A DNA stretch of 64,000 bases from Plasmodium relictum (lineage: Eukaryota; Apicomplexa; Aconoidasida; Haemosporida; Plasmodiidae): NCBI RefSeq assembly GCF_900005765.1, contig NC_041682.1, positions 185,136 to 249,135 on the forward strand, written 5' to 3'. Below, piece after piece: positions 24,699-36,465 of the stretch (positions within the stretch are counted from its first letter, which is position 1; each line of letters begins with the position of its first letter). The translations under genes and the position numbers were made by a program. The notes beneath the pieces were generated by a model that saw nothing but the letters and a program-made list of their open reading frames with translations, made no database searches and had not been told where the DNA came from.

Positions 24699-25754
24699 TA
24701 TAACTAATAAGAATTAATATAAAGCTTTTATACAAAATTTAAAAGGTAAATAATGTCTTTTTTTTTTTTTTATAATGGGAATTGCGTGAATAAAAATAGC
24801 CAAACTGAAGATATTCAATATATATTTTTGGTTATTCAAAAAAGTTTTTAATGCCGATTAAGTGAATATTATTATCTCCATGATTCAATTATGTAATTTT
24901 AAAATAATTACAAAATTGTTCTTATTTTATGATTTCTTGTAATTTTATTTTATTTTATTTTTAAATTACATTATTAAAATATTATTTAAAAACTAAGAAT
25001 GTTATATTTTAATTTTAAGGTTATAAAATTATAAGTATAATTTCTACTTTTTTTTGTTAAATTCTTTATTAAATTTTTTTTTTTTTTTGATTATACAATA
25101 ATAAATAATGAAATTAAATTGTTCGAATAAATATATCATGCCAAATAACCTTAAAAATTTAGTCAAAATATACTATATTAACTTTTTTAAAGTAATTAAC
25201 TAAAAAAATTATATTTCATTCAAAATATTCTTACTAAAAAGCATACTCATTTTAAAAAAATATGCCATAAAGAATGGTTATTTTATGAAAATTTTTCTAC
25301 AATTATTTTTTTAGTATTTACTAAAATTTCTTGTTTTGATATATTTTTAATAAAAAATTTTAAAAAATGATGTTGAATTTACTTTTTAAATATATATAAT
25401 TTATTAAAAATAAAATGCATTAAGAACATGATTATTCTATTTTATTGTTTTGTAATTAATAAATGATACTTAAACTTTGTTTTAAGATTTATAAGATAAA
25501 ATTACGTTAACTTATGTAAAGATTATTGTATGGAAAGAAATCCATGTAACGTAAATTTTTTTAATAAAAAAAAATTTAAGATATTTTTCTATATTTTATT
25601 TTTTAATTAAACATATACGGTACAAAAAAAAAAAAAAAAGAGCAAATATATTTTTATTTGAATACCCTGATAAAAAGGAATAAATTTTTTTAAATATTGA
25701 TACTTTCTTTAAAAACAAGAAAAAAAAAAAAAGAAAAAAAAAAGAAATTAAAAA
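24699..25754. promoter_or_regulatory. Divergent promoter region, helical-repeat gene / LTV1
   Basis: Both flanking genes start outward from this 1.06-kb AT-rich interval. It shows A/T runs and no open frame or strong motif that I can support. An A-rich leader lies directly before the LTV1 ATG (25720-25754). Confidence 0.5.
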
Positions 25755-27610
25755 ATGAATATTAAAAATAAAAATAAAAACAAACTTAAAAAAGTTTCAT
25801 TTAAAGAACCAGAAATATGTGAAAATATTGAAAATGATAAACATGAATTTAATCATGAAGAACTTTACAACGGAGATAATAATTCCACGTCTTTGAGTAA
25901 TGAAGAATTAAACATTCTTTTAGAAAATTTTAACCCCATGGATTATGGAATTACAGAAAAATTAAGTGAAAGTGAAAAAAAAATAATAATTAAGGAAATT
26001 TATGAAAGAGAAAATGTAAATTTTTGTACATTAAATGAAAATAAAATAAAGAATGACATTGTAATAAAAGAGAATATAAAAATTGATGAACAAATAAATA
26101 AAGAAGTTACAAAAAAAAGTAAATTAAAAAAAAAAAATAAGAAAAAGGGGGATTCCTTATCATACTTAGATGGAGATTGTTATTTCCCAAATGATGGTTA
26201 CGATTATGAGCAGCATTTAAAGCCAGTAAGTAAAAATTTCATAGAATCAAAAACAAAAAAAGAAACCAATTTTTTTGACATAAAACCTAATAATGAAGAA
26301 GAAAAAGAAGTATATGAGGCTCTTGATATGGATAACTTAGAACAACTAAATGACAATTTTATATATGAAGCACAAAATGTTGATGATATTGAAAAATTAG
26401 AGATAGATAAGGAACTAATTTGGGGTAATCCAGATTCTTATTTATTTTTAAGTAATAATGAATACTCAAATAATTTAAGTAATATCCAAAATGAAGATAT
26501 AGGAAATGAGCATATTATTGAAGATAATTTTCATTCGGATAATTATTTTCTTAGTGTTAATAATAAAAATATTGACTTCAGTAATAATAATAAGGAACAT
26601 ATATTTGATAAAAAATTAAATCCTCTTAAATATATGAAAGATAATATCATCTCTAAAAATGAAAAAGAGAAAGAAAATGAAAAAATTGAAAAAGAATTTG
26701 ATTCTTTTAAATTAAGTGATCTTATTAAGCATGAGCTAAAAAAAGAGGAATGTAAAAATAATGAAAAAAAAAAAATAAGAAAAAAAAAAAAAATAAAAAA
26801 TTATAAAATTAATTCAGATTTATTTGTTACTTTAAATGCTGAAGATAAAAATAAAATAATGAAAATTTTAGATTTACAAAAAGATGAAATTACAAATGAT
26901 AAAGATAGTTCTGCTTCAGAAAATTCCAAAGAATCAAGTTATGATTGTGAAACCATTTTAACAACAAAAACCAACACAATTAATCATCCATATAAATTAA
27001 TTATACCTAAACAAATTAAAGCAAAACCAATATTAAATAGTAATAATATTAATACTAAAAAAAAGGAAAGTGATAATAAAAATGAATCATTAAAACTTGA
27101 ACGTTATTTAATTTTAGAAAAAGTAGGAAAATAAGACATAAAAATAGTTCAATTTTATGTTAAGTATTATTAATTATGTTTTTTTTTTTTTTATATATAT
27201 ATATGATATATATATTTTATGTAATATAAAATTATATAATGTAAATTAAGAATAATATATTACCTTAATATATATTTTTTTATTTTTAGATAAAAACTAC
27301 AAGAGATAAAAATGAAACACCAGAAGAAAAAAAAGCAAGAAAAAAAGCTGTAAAAGAGGCACAGAGATTAAATAGAAAATTGAAAAAAGAAAATTCTCTG
27401 CTTATGAAGGTTAAGATTTTATATAAAGAATTTTTTTCATTTTAATCTTATTAATATTTTCAAATATATATTTATCATTATAACATTAAATAAAAACCAT
27501 TAATGATTTAATAAAAAAAAATTTTTTTTTTATAGAATGAGAAAAAACTAATGGATAAAAATATTAACCCTTTTGACATAAGAGACAATGTAAAATACAT
27601 TAAATTATAA
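25755..27610 (+). CDS. LTV1: Ribosome biogenesis factor LTV1, 3 exons
   Basis: 40S assembly factor: in yeast, Ltv1 binds the head of the pre-40S particle and is released after casein-kinase phosphorylation. Exons 25755-27122, 27290-27409 and 27536-27610, all phase 0, give 520 residues. The family signature is the N-terminal block CYFPNDGYDYEQHLK (about residues 143-157), equivalent to the aromatic/acidic DDYDY-QHL segment of LTV1. The basic C-terminus is ETPEEKKARKKAVKEAQR, matching the PEEKR-RKKAVKEE region that ends LTV1 proteins. The centre is acidic, Asn-rich and low complexity. Without exons 2 and 3 the diagnostic C-terminus would be lost. An upstream acidic patch and a VSFKEPE start are also typical. 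It corresponds by position to PFB0655c. Confidence 0.85.
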
Positions 27611-27973
27611 ATCATTGTTATTTGTTTTCTATTAATATATATATTATATTTCAAATTATAAGAATTAATAAAGAACAATAATTCTAACGAATTATGTTTG
27701 AAAAAAAAAAAAAAAAAAATTTTCTCATTTAAATGATTTATTTTATTTTTTTTTTTTTTTTTGTTTTACTTTTTTAACTGTTACATATTTAATAGACAAA
27801 AATATATATCTTATATATTTGTTAATTTTCATTTTTCTTTCAATTAATATAATTTAAAAATTAAAAAAAAAAAGTTTATTAGAAATCTCAAAATGCTTCA
27901 AATTAGAGAAAAACAAAAATTCACAAATAAATATAAGATTAAACAAATAAATCAGTAAATAAAAAAATGAAAA

Positions 27974-28067
<94 letters not shown>

Positions 28068-28126
28068 ATAAAATGAAATAAAAATAATAAAATAAATAAC
28101 TAAATACATATACAAGAATCAAAATA
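27611..28126. other. Convergent intergenic region with a very long poly(A)
   Basis: 3' flanks of LTV1 (+) and the large Asn-rich gene (-). It is dominated by an 88-nt uninterrupted A run (27975-28062), with a shorter A run near 27702-27719 and a T run near 27749-27762. No gene. Confidence 0.75.
27975..28062 (+). repeat. 88-nt poly(A) homopolymer
   Basis: A uninterrupted from the base after C27974 to the base before G28063. It is several times longer than the other homopolymers here. Length calls in such runs are unreliable, so the true number may differ. It lies 65 bp beyond the stop of the minus-strand gene. Confidence 0.9.
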
Positions 28127-31100
28127 TTAAAAGTTTGAATGATCACAATATGGTATAATTACTTTATTAAGATAATTTTTAATTATGTTAAAATATCTGT
28201 CTTCATGATTTACTATCTCATTGTCACAATATTTATTATAAAAATAATTATTTTTTAAATATTCCAAATATTCATGTTCTTCATACAATTTGTGAAGAAT
28301 AGATAAGTTTCCTAAGTTTTTATTTAAATATAAAATAATTGATAAAATTAGTTCTCTGTCAAAACAAAAAAAAATTTTCGGATTATATAATTCTCCCTCT
28401 TTTAAATTTATATATTTACTTAAAAAGAAATTAAAATAAAATGTATCATCTAATTTTTCATAAATTATGCTTTTTTTAATATTAAATAAATTTTCATTTT
28501 TTGAAAACATAGGAAAGTAATAATGAATTCCCAAATTAGAATTAAAAGTTAATTTAGGCATATATTTATAAAAATTTCTATATAAAATTTTAAACAATAA
28601 CATTATTTCATCTTGTTTTAACGAATTAACCTTGTAAATACAACTGTCTTTTGTTAATATTTTATTTTCCTCTTCACAATCACTGGGATTATTACTTTTA
28701 CTATCACTAATATCATTGTGTAATGATGAAAAATATATTTTCTTTAATTGTATATCCTTTATACAATTTACTAATATTTTGTTAAAAAAAATATGACAAA
28801 AATTTTTATCGAAATTCATTTTAAAATCATTATTTATATGTTTTTTTTTAAAAAAAATATTACATTTATCAAATTTTACATTCATATTTTCATTTAAGTA
28901 AACATCTAAATTACCCCTTATATATACATAGATTTCTTTATTTTCTATACTTGAGTTATATTTTTTTCTTTTTTCAGATGTTTCATAATTTGTTTCCTCT
29001 AATTTATTTAATTCTACAGGATTACGTCTATTTTTCTTATTATATGTAATTATGTTCTCTTTAATTTCATCAAGTTTTCCAATACCCTCGATATATTCTG
29101 TGTCATATATCATATGTCTCTTTTTTTTATTTAAATTTTGATTTCTTATATTATCTGGAGAATATTTATTTTTTCCTATTTCTATTACTCTATTTTTACT
29201 TTGCTTTTTTTCTTCAGTATAGTTACTATTTTCTTCATCCTTTTCATATTTGTTCTTCTCTAGTTCTTTTTCTTCTTTTGGTTCTTTTCTTTCAATTTTT
29301 TGTTTCTTCTTTTCTCTTTGTTCTTCTGCTTCCTTCTTTAGCTTTTTTCTATTAACTTCAATAATATCCTGTTTTTTTTCTTTTTCTTTTTTTGCTAACG
29401 AAATAAAACTTTCATCTGAATTAAAATGATCTTTTACTTTTTCATTTTTAATTTTACTTATTTTACTATTCAAAATTATTTTTAAAGGTTTTCTTTCTAA
29501 ATTTTCCATTTTATTCTGATTTTTTTTTTTTTTATCTTTTGTAAATTTAAAAAACACTCTATATAATTCATGAATTAAAAAGGTTTTATATTTAATATTT
29601 GACAATTTACATAAATTTCTCATAATTTTTCTTATTTTATATATACATACCTTTTTGGAATTATCTATTATATTTTCTTTCTTAGATAAAATTTTTTTAA
29701 ATTTTTTTTTAAATCTAAAAAACTCTTTTAATTCATTTCTTATTAATATTTCTCTTTCATTTTCTACATTTGCATTTATCATATTGATGTATTTTACTTT
29801 TGTACATTGTCTTTTACTCATTTCATTTTTACTATTTATACCTTTATATAAATTACTTTTTTCGTTTTTAATTTCGGTTCCTGTTTTTCTTATTATTCCT
29901 ATGTCCTTATATACGTCTATTTCTCTTTTATTATTTAATCCATTATTATATTCTATTGAGCTATTATATTCGTTAAGAATTGTATTTTTAACGTTATAAT
30001 TGTTATTATTACCATTATTATTATTATTATTATTATAATTTTCTTCTTTTTTATTTGTAATATTTTCAAATTTGTTCATGTCAGTATAACATATATTAAT
30101 TACATCATTTAATTTTTCCGAGTATGAATTTAATAAATTATATGACCATTTATCTTTATTAAAAATCATATGCCGCATATCTCTTAAACATAATTTTTCA
30201 TAATATATATCATCTAAATAAAACTTTTTCAAATATTCTAAATAATTTTCATACAATACTTGGCAATTTTTAAAATCTGTTTGTGTACATATATCAAATT
30301 CTTCATTATTATTATTATTATTATTACTATTTATTATTTGTGTTTCAATTTGTTTTTTATCATTATTTTTAATTTCATTTGTATTCAAATTCTTTATAAA
30401 TTCATATAATATATTCATCTTGTATTGATGCTTTACCAATTCTTTCAATTTATAATAGAAATACATCTTTTCCTTTTTTATTATTTTATAATTATTTTTT
30501 TTATTTAAAGTATGTATAAAATAGAAATAGTGATTATCTTTTTCACTTTCCATATTTCTTATATTTATATTATTATTTATTTCCATATCAAATAATTTAG
30601 AATAAGTAAAAAACAAATCTTCAAATATTTCTTTATCATCATTGGCACTTAAACATAAGAAACTAATACAATTATTAAAAGAATTATAAATTTGTTTTGA
30701 AATATACTTAATAAAGATATTCTCATTTATTGTGTTTACATAAATTTTGTTATCTGTCTCATTTATATAATTCAAATAATTACGATTTTTTTTATTATGG
30801 AAAGATTCCATATTTTTATTAAGTACACAATTATTAACACTCCCTTTTCTTGTTTTATTTTTAAATGTACCTTTTAATTTATTATGATTATTTAAATTTT
30901 TTTTTTCATTTATATTTTTATTACTTAATTCACTTAAATCACCTTTTATTTTATGTTGTAATTCTTTTATTCTATTTTTTATTTTCTTAATATCAAAGCT
31001 TTTATTTTGTTCATTTTTGTAACTTTTTTTTTTTTTTGAATTGCTATTATAAATACTTTTATAATAATTATATGTAATCTCATCCATGCTCTTTATATTA

Positions 31101-32839
31101 TCATCACATTTATTATTTTTATTATTAATAATACTATAATTATCACTAGTTTTAAAAATAGTACTATTGCTATTAAAAGTAATATTACCATTATCATTAC
31201 TTTTTCCAAAGTTGTTAATACATGTACTTGTCACATATGCTTCATCTTTGCATTTACTCAAATATTTCCCATAAGTGGAATCATTATATAGATTAAATGT
31301 ATAATTGTTATTAAAATAATTTGAACAGGCATCTTGCATTTTATATTTTTCATTATTTAATAAATTATTTGTGTAATTAAAATCATTTTCATTAAAAAAT
31401 AATTCATTTCTTGAAGAGGAATTATCATATAAAACTTCATTTAAATCGCTTTTTAAATTATTCATATGAGATTTATTAATCATATTGTTATAATATATTA
31501 AAGCCTGAACAAATTTTTTTTCATCATAATTTAAATTATTTTTTTTATTATTACTTTTAAATAAATTATTCATATGAAAATTAGAAACGTTATTGATACT
31601 TCTTAATTTGTGTTGCAAATTATTAGAAGAAAATGAAGAATAATCAGTCGTATTGTTGTTACTTAAATGATTCAAATTATCACTGCATGAATAAATATTA
31701 GATATTTCTCTATTATAATTTGATAAAATAAAATTTTTTGAATTATCAATGTTACATTTAAAAATATTTTTGTTATTTTTGCCTATACTATTATTATTAT
31801 GTATGTGAAAAATAGTTTTATCCTTACTAATTGGAAATGTACTAAAAGGAATATTATTTATTTGCTCACTTTTATTAATTTTTTTATTATATATATAATT
31901 TTTTTCGTATTTTTCGTTTATATAATTTGATTCATAAAAATACATATGTGGATAACTTAGAATACTATCAATCATTGAATTAAAAATTTTTTTATATTTG
32001 ATATTAAAATTATTAGCATTCTGATATTCATTCTCTATATTGAAATCAGATATTTGATTAAATTTTATTTTAAGATAACAGTCGTTACTTAATTTTTTAT
32101 TTTTATAATTAAAATAATTATTATTTAAATTTTGAAAATTAAATGATACATCTTTTACAGTATCATTTTCAGAAACATTTTCGGTACCACTTTCTTTGCT
32201 ATTTTCAACATTAAGTTCAACTTTATTTTTAAAATTACTCTGAACATTTTCATTTGCTACAATTTCATTACCCTTCTTAAATTTAAAATTATTTAGATAA
32301 ATGAAGTTATCGGAATCTTTAATATTTTCTATAGAATTGAAATTTTGAAAAATTTCTTGTTTTTTTGAATCTCTGTTATTTAGAACAATATTATCATCGT
32401 TCATTATTTGATTGGTACATTTAAGATTAATTAATTCATTTCTCTTATTATTATTTAAGCATTTTTCAAAACTCTCTATATTAGAATCATTTGATTCACT
32501 AAAAAAGTTAGTTCTTTCAAATTTTTTTAGCAACATTAAATCTTCATCAGTATTTCTATTATCAATGTTGTCATTATTGTTATGATGTGTTTTACTCTTT
32601 TCCATATTACATAAACTTTCTGAATAAAATGTATTTTTTCTATTGATTAAATTTTTATAGTTATTAACATAAGGCATAATTTTTAAATTATTTCTTTTTG
32701 AAATATTTATATTATTTTTTTCTTCATTATTATTTTCATCATCGGTTATTATAGTTATACTTTCTTTTTCTATAAGATATAAATCATTAGTGCTATTTTT
32801 ATATATAGGATTATCTTTTAATTTATTTAAATCATTCAT
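28127..32839 (-). CDS. Large Asn-rich protein of unknown function
   Basis: Single exon, 1,570 residues. The N-terminal two thirds are Asn/Lys/Ser-rich low complexity with Asn runs. A Lys/Glu-rich stretch (KKEKEKKQDIIEV, KKEAEEQREKKKQK) around residues 1,140-1,210 is probably coiled coil. The last 270 or so residues are more complex (for example EIYVYIRGNLDVYLNEN, LGIHYYFPMFS, IFFCFDRELILSIILYLNK) and look like the conserved folded part. No signal peptide, membrane helix or known catalytic motif is visible. It corresponds by position to PFB0650w, a conserved Plasmodium protein of unknown function as I recall. It may be specific to Plasmodium or Apicomplexa. Confidence 0.82.
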   Translation of the reverse strand: MNDLNKLKDNPIYKNSTNDLYLIEKESITIITDDENNNEEKNNINISKRNNLKIMPYVNNYKNLINRKNTFYSESLCNMEKSKTHHNNNDNIDNRNTDEDLMLLKKFERTNFFSESNDSNIESFEKCLNNNKRNELINLKCTNQIMNDDNIVLNNRDSKKQEIFQNFNSIENIKDSDNFIYLNNFKFKKGNEIVANENVQSNFKNKVELNVENSKESGTENVSENDTVKDVSFNFQNLNNNYFNYKNKKLSNDCYLKIKFNQISDFNIENEYQNANNFNIKYKKIFNSMIDSILSYPHMYFYESNYINEKYEKNYIYNKKINKSEQINNIPFSTFPISKDKTIFHIHNNNSIGKNNKNIFKCNIDNSKNFILSNYNREISNIYSCSDNLNHLSNNNTTDYSSFSSNNLQHKLRSINNVSNFHMNNLFKSNNKKNNLNYDEKKFVQALIYYNNMINKSHMNNLKSDLNEVLYDNSSSRNELFFNENDFNYTNNLLNNEKYKMQDACSNYFNNNYTFNLYNDSTYGKYLSKCKDEAYVTSTCINNFGKSNDNGNITFNSNSTIFKTSDNYSIINNKNNKCDDNIKSMDEITYNYYKSIYNSNSKKKKSYKNEQNKSFDIKKIKNRIKELQHKIKGDLSELSNKNINEKKNLNNHNKLKGTFKNKTRKGSVNNCVLNKNMESFHNKKNRNYLNYINETDNKIYVNTINENIFIKYISKQIYNSFNNCISFLCLSANDDKEIFEDLFFTYSKLFDMEINNNINIRNMESEKDNHYFYFIHTLNKKNNYKIIKKEKMYFYYKLKELVKHQYKMNILYEFIKNLNTNEIKNNDKKQIETQIINSNNNNNNNEEFDICTQTDFKNCQVLYENYLEYLKKFYLDDIYYEKLCLRDMRHMIFNKDKWSYNLLNSYSEKLNDVINICYTDMNKFENITNKKEENYNNNNNNNGNNNNYNVKNTILNEYNSSIEYNNGLNNKREIDVYKDIGIIRKTGTEIKNEKSNLYKGINSKNEMSKRQCTKVKYINMINANVENEREILIRNELKEFFRFKKKFKKILSKKENIIDNSKKVCIYKIRKIMRNLCKLSNIKYKTFLIHELYRVFFKFTKDKKKKNQNKMENLERKPLKIILNSKISKIKNEKVKDHFNSDESFISLAKKEKEKKQDIIEVNRKKLKKEAEEQREKKKQKIERKEPKEEKELEKNKYEKDEENSNYTEEKKQSKNRVIEIGKNKYSPDNIRNQNLNKKKRHMIYDTEYIEGIGKLDEIKENIITYNKKNRRNPVELNKLEETNYETSEKRKKYNSSIENKEIYVYIRGNLDVYLNENMNVKFDKCNIFFKKKHINNDFKMNFDKNFCHIFFNKILVNCIKDIQLKKIYFSSLHNDISDSKSNNPSDCEEENKILTKDSCIYKVNSLKQDEIMLLFKILYRNFYKYMPKLTFNSNLGIHYYFPMFSKNENLFNIKKSIIYEKLDDTFYFNFFLSKYINLKEGELYNPKIFFCFDRELILSIILYLNKNLGNLSILHKLYEEHEYLEYLKNNYFYNKYCDNEIVNHEDRYFNIIKNYLNKVIIPYCDHSNF

Positions 32840-33767
32840 TTTATTTTAAAAATAGTTCTTATCGAATATAAATATAGGACACTTATATAATGGTTTACGC
32901 ATTGTGTATTTCTATATACTTATATTGTTCTTTTAATTTTTCATTGGAAGCTTCATAGTTTTCTAAAAATGTTCAAAAACTTTCGTTAATTGCGTTTTCT
33001 TTTTAATTTAATCTATAAAAAAGTAAAAGCTTTTACTTTACTTCTTAATAAGTATTACTTTAAATTTTTTTTTTTTTTTAAGGTAAATATTTCTAATAAA
33101 TTTAGTTTCTTTTTGTATTAAATAAAGTGTATTAAAAATTAAAATTGTTTTTATCCTTTAAAATTTGATCATTTACATTTTTTATTGTATATATCATTTT
33201 TTTTTTAATAATTTTTTTATCAAAATTATGTATAATTCTTGAAAATATATTGATGTCTTTAATTTTTATATTTTTTTTTTTTTCTTTTTTTCTAAATGAA
33301 GAAATATTTAAAATTCAAAAATTTTAGATAAATTTAAAAAAAAAAGGGAATAAATCAAATAACACCCGCATATATTTTATTGAATTTTTTTTTTTTTTTA
33401 AATGAAATTTTTTTTTTAAGAAAAAATAATTCACAACATAAATATTGAATTACAATTAGTTACTAAAAAGAAAATATTATTTTTTAATAGTTTTAATGAT
33501 AGGTATAAACAATTTTATTTTTCTTCTTTTTTTTTTTTTTTTATTATATTTATAATTTTTAATTATTTTTGTAAAAAATAGACTAATTTTACTTATTTTT
33601 AATGTATTAAAAATATAGTTTTGGAATTAAAATATAAGAGAAAAAAAAAAAGAAAATTAAAATATATTTATATGAAAAGCACTTTTTTATTTTTACAGTT
33701 TATATATATGTTTGTTGTATTTTTTTTATATATTTATGTACATATATAAATAAATTAAAAATGAAAT
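32840..33767. promoter_or_regulatory. Divergent promoter region, Asn-rich gene / mitochondrial L13
   Basis: Intergenic DNA between two outward-facing genes, once the proposed L13 exon at 33768 is counted. AT-rich with many T runs. No other frame or motif stands out. Confidence 0.5.
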
Positions 33768-34570
33768 ATGATAAGAAAAAGTTTATTAAGATTGGCTGGG
33801 TATCCTAAGGCATCCTTTCATGAACAGAACATAAATCCATTCTCAAATGTTCAATGGTTTGCTAAAAAAAATCTGAAAATTTATATATAAAGCTCGGAAA
33901 AATATAATTGTTTTTTTTTTTTCTTTTTATTCATCTGAAAATACTCTTCTATATATATTATGTATAAAAGAAATATTTTTTTATTTTATTTTATTTTTTT
34001 TTTTTTTTATGATCATTTAGGAAAAGTTCTCCTTTTTTAAAAAAAAATATGCCTAAAACAGATATATTTGCAGAAGAACATGTTTCGAAAAATGCTATAA
34101 GTGTTTTTGACAAAGAAAAAGGAAATTGGTTTGTTATTGATGCAACTAATAAAAGTGTTGGAAGTTTAAGTGTATGTATTAGTAAATTATTACAAGGAAA
34201 ATATAGAGTAGATTATAATTCGAATAGAGTAAATAGTAGCAGTGTAATAGTTGTAAACGCTATTCATGTCAAATTTTATGGACATACTTGGGATACTAAA
34301 ATTTATAAATTTCCAAGAAAAAGTCATTCAAAAAGTCATAAAATATTAACATGTAAAACAGTTTTTGCTAGAAATCCATCAATGATTTTAAATTTGGCAG
34401 TTAAAAGAATGCTACCCAATAATAGATTAAGACAAATTTTTTACAGAAAACTTTTTGTGTATCCAGGTGCTTTACACCCACATTGGGGTATACCACAAGT
34501 TGTTGTTCCCAAAAAAAAAATTAACAAAGATAATGAACAAAATACATTAAAAGCATTCACAATTATTTAA
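33768..34570 (+). CDS. MRPL13: Mitochondrial ribosomal protein L13 (uL13m), 2 exons
   Basis: Large-subunit protein of the mitochondrial ribosome. Exon 2 (34021-34570) carries the uL13 core: [41 protein letters not shown] and [20 protein letters not shown], ending [14 protein letters not shown] add exon 1 (33768-33856), which codes [20 protein letters not shown], basic and amphipathic with no acid before residue 19, as a mitochondrial presequence should be. The junction is phase 2 (TG|G, Trp), the frame is open from the acceptor (ATTTAG, 34015-34020) to the internal Met40, and the total is 212 residues. The donor GTTTGC is unusual for Plasmodium, so the start is less certain than the product. 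A start at 34049 would give 173 residues and leave no presequence. It corresponds by position to PFB0645c. Confidence 0.88.
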
Positions 34571-36465
34571 AAAAAAAAGAAAAATTGTAAATTAAACTAA
34601 TATTTCTTTTTTTTTTTTTGAAAATATTCAAAGAGAAAAACAAACTTTATCAGTTTTTTTTAAACGAAAATATCTATAGAATTATGAATAAAGTTTCGAC
34701 ACTTACTAATAAAGAATAATTTTGGAATTATTCTCATATAGTTTTCTTTAAAATGATAGATTTGAATAGCTAACAAGCATTTTTATATTATTATTATAGT
34801 TATAGTACACTTTTACTACACTTTTTATTCAACTTTTTTTTCATTTTCATTATTATGTATATACAAAAATAAAATAATTTATTATATATTTATATATTTT
34901 TTTTTCTATATATTTTATTCATAGATTTTTGAAAATTTTTGCATTCACTATGAATAAAGATATCTATATAACTTCAATTTTTCACACTCCTAATTTTTTT
35001 ATCAGTAAAAAATTATTTTTTTAAAAAAAATTATTCATAATTAATTTAAACGTTTTATTATTTTTTTCTTTTTTTCAATTATAACTTAATTTCAAAAATA
35101 ACCAATTAAGCTATATTTTCTTTAATAAATTTATAGAATTATATATATATACATATATATAATGAATAATGTCATAAAGTTAGCTAATCTTAAATTTTAA
35201 TAATTAAATTTTCATAATTATGTTTGTTTGCATTTAATAAAAAAGGAAAACAGTTTTCATTATTATATTATTTTAAAAATTTTATTTTCTTACACTATAA
35301 AATGGAAACAAAATTCATTTTTCTTTTTTGTTAAACCTATCTATCTATATAAATATATTTTTTTTTTTTTTTTTTGCACATTTTCTATTTTAAGTATGTG
35401 TTATGAATATCAAAAAAATTTGATAAATATATATAACAAAAAAAAAAAAAAAAACTTTAAAAATATATATATATATTTTATTCTTAATACACAAAGACTA
35501 TGTATGTATATCTATAAATTTTTTGAAAAAAAAATATATATATATAACTATAAAGATTTATTTTAAAAAATATTTTTAAACTTATCTAATAAAAATATTT
35601 ATATAATAATATAATTAAAATAAATTTTGTGCTTCATTTTATTTTTTTATTATCAGTATATTAATACTATAATTATATTTGTAAATATATATATTTCTTC
35701 CGATATATAAATCATTAATAAGTTTATAAAAATATTATTAATAAAAAAGTATAATTACATGATATATACACTTAATATAAATATTAAAACTTGCACATAT
35801 ATTAAAGTTATTGTATCTTATTATTATTTTAATTTATCTTAATAACATAATATTTCGTGGAAATATTTATATATCTAATATTATGATTAAACGTAGTAAA
35901 TTACTTATATACATTGATAGTTTTATTTCTTTTTTTTTAATTAATAAAATTTATATATGCATATATATATATATATTAAAAAATAATAATTTATGTGGAG
36001 TGAATTATTTTTTTTTTTAATTTTTTAAAATGAGTTTTGCATAAATATATATGTTTTATATTTATTAAATGAAAAAATTAGTACATATATATACCATTCT
36101 TTTTAAAAAAAAAAATAAAAATAAAATAAATAGTATGAAACATATTGTTTTTAGGGAAAAAAAAAAATTATACACAATGTTTTTTTTATTGGATAATTAA
36201 ATATATTTTTTATATTACATATATATACATGTATTTTGTTTTATTATTTTTTATTACTTCATTTCAAGTATTTATTTTTTTTAAATGAATGTTAATATAT
36301 TAAGGAAACTTATGAAAAATTATATTATTTATAACAAGTTTTTATTATGAAAATATTTGAAAGAAGAAATTTGATACGTGAGTAATTTTAATAAAGTTAT
36401 ATAAATTGTAAACTTATTATTTTACTTTTTATTTTATTTTATTTTTTTTTTTTTTTGGATATAAT
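34571..36465. promoter_or_regulatory. Intergenic region upstream of SEC31
   Basis: 1.9 kb between two plus-strand genes, containing the L13 3' flank and the SEC31 promoter. It is mostly A/T runs and short TA tracts. Short frames near 35228-35566 and 35811-36020 are Tyr/Ile/Phe-rich AT translations, not genes. No RNA gene seen. Confidence 0.5.

Noticed and set aside
27952-28146. Minus-strand poly-Phe frame over the 88-nt A run
   Set aside because: A homopolymer translation only.
35228-36020. Short plus-strand frames between L13 and SEC31
   Set aside because: Composed of Phe, Tyr, Ile, Lys and Asn from A/T runs, with no splice-bounded coding signal and no recognisable motif.
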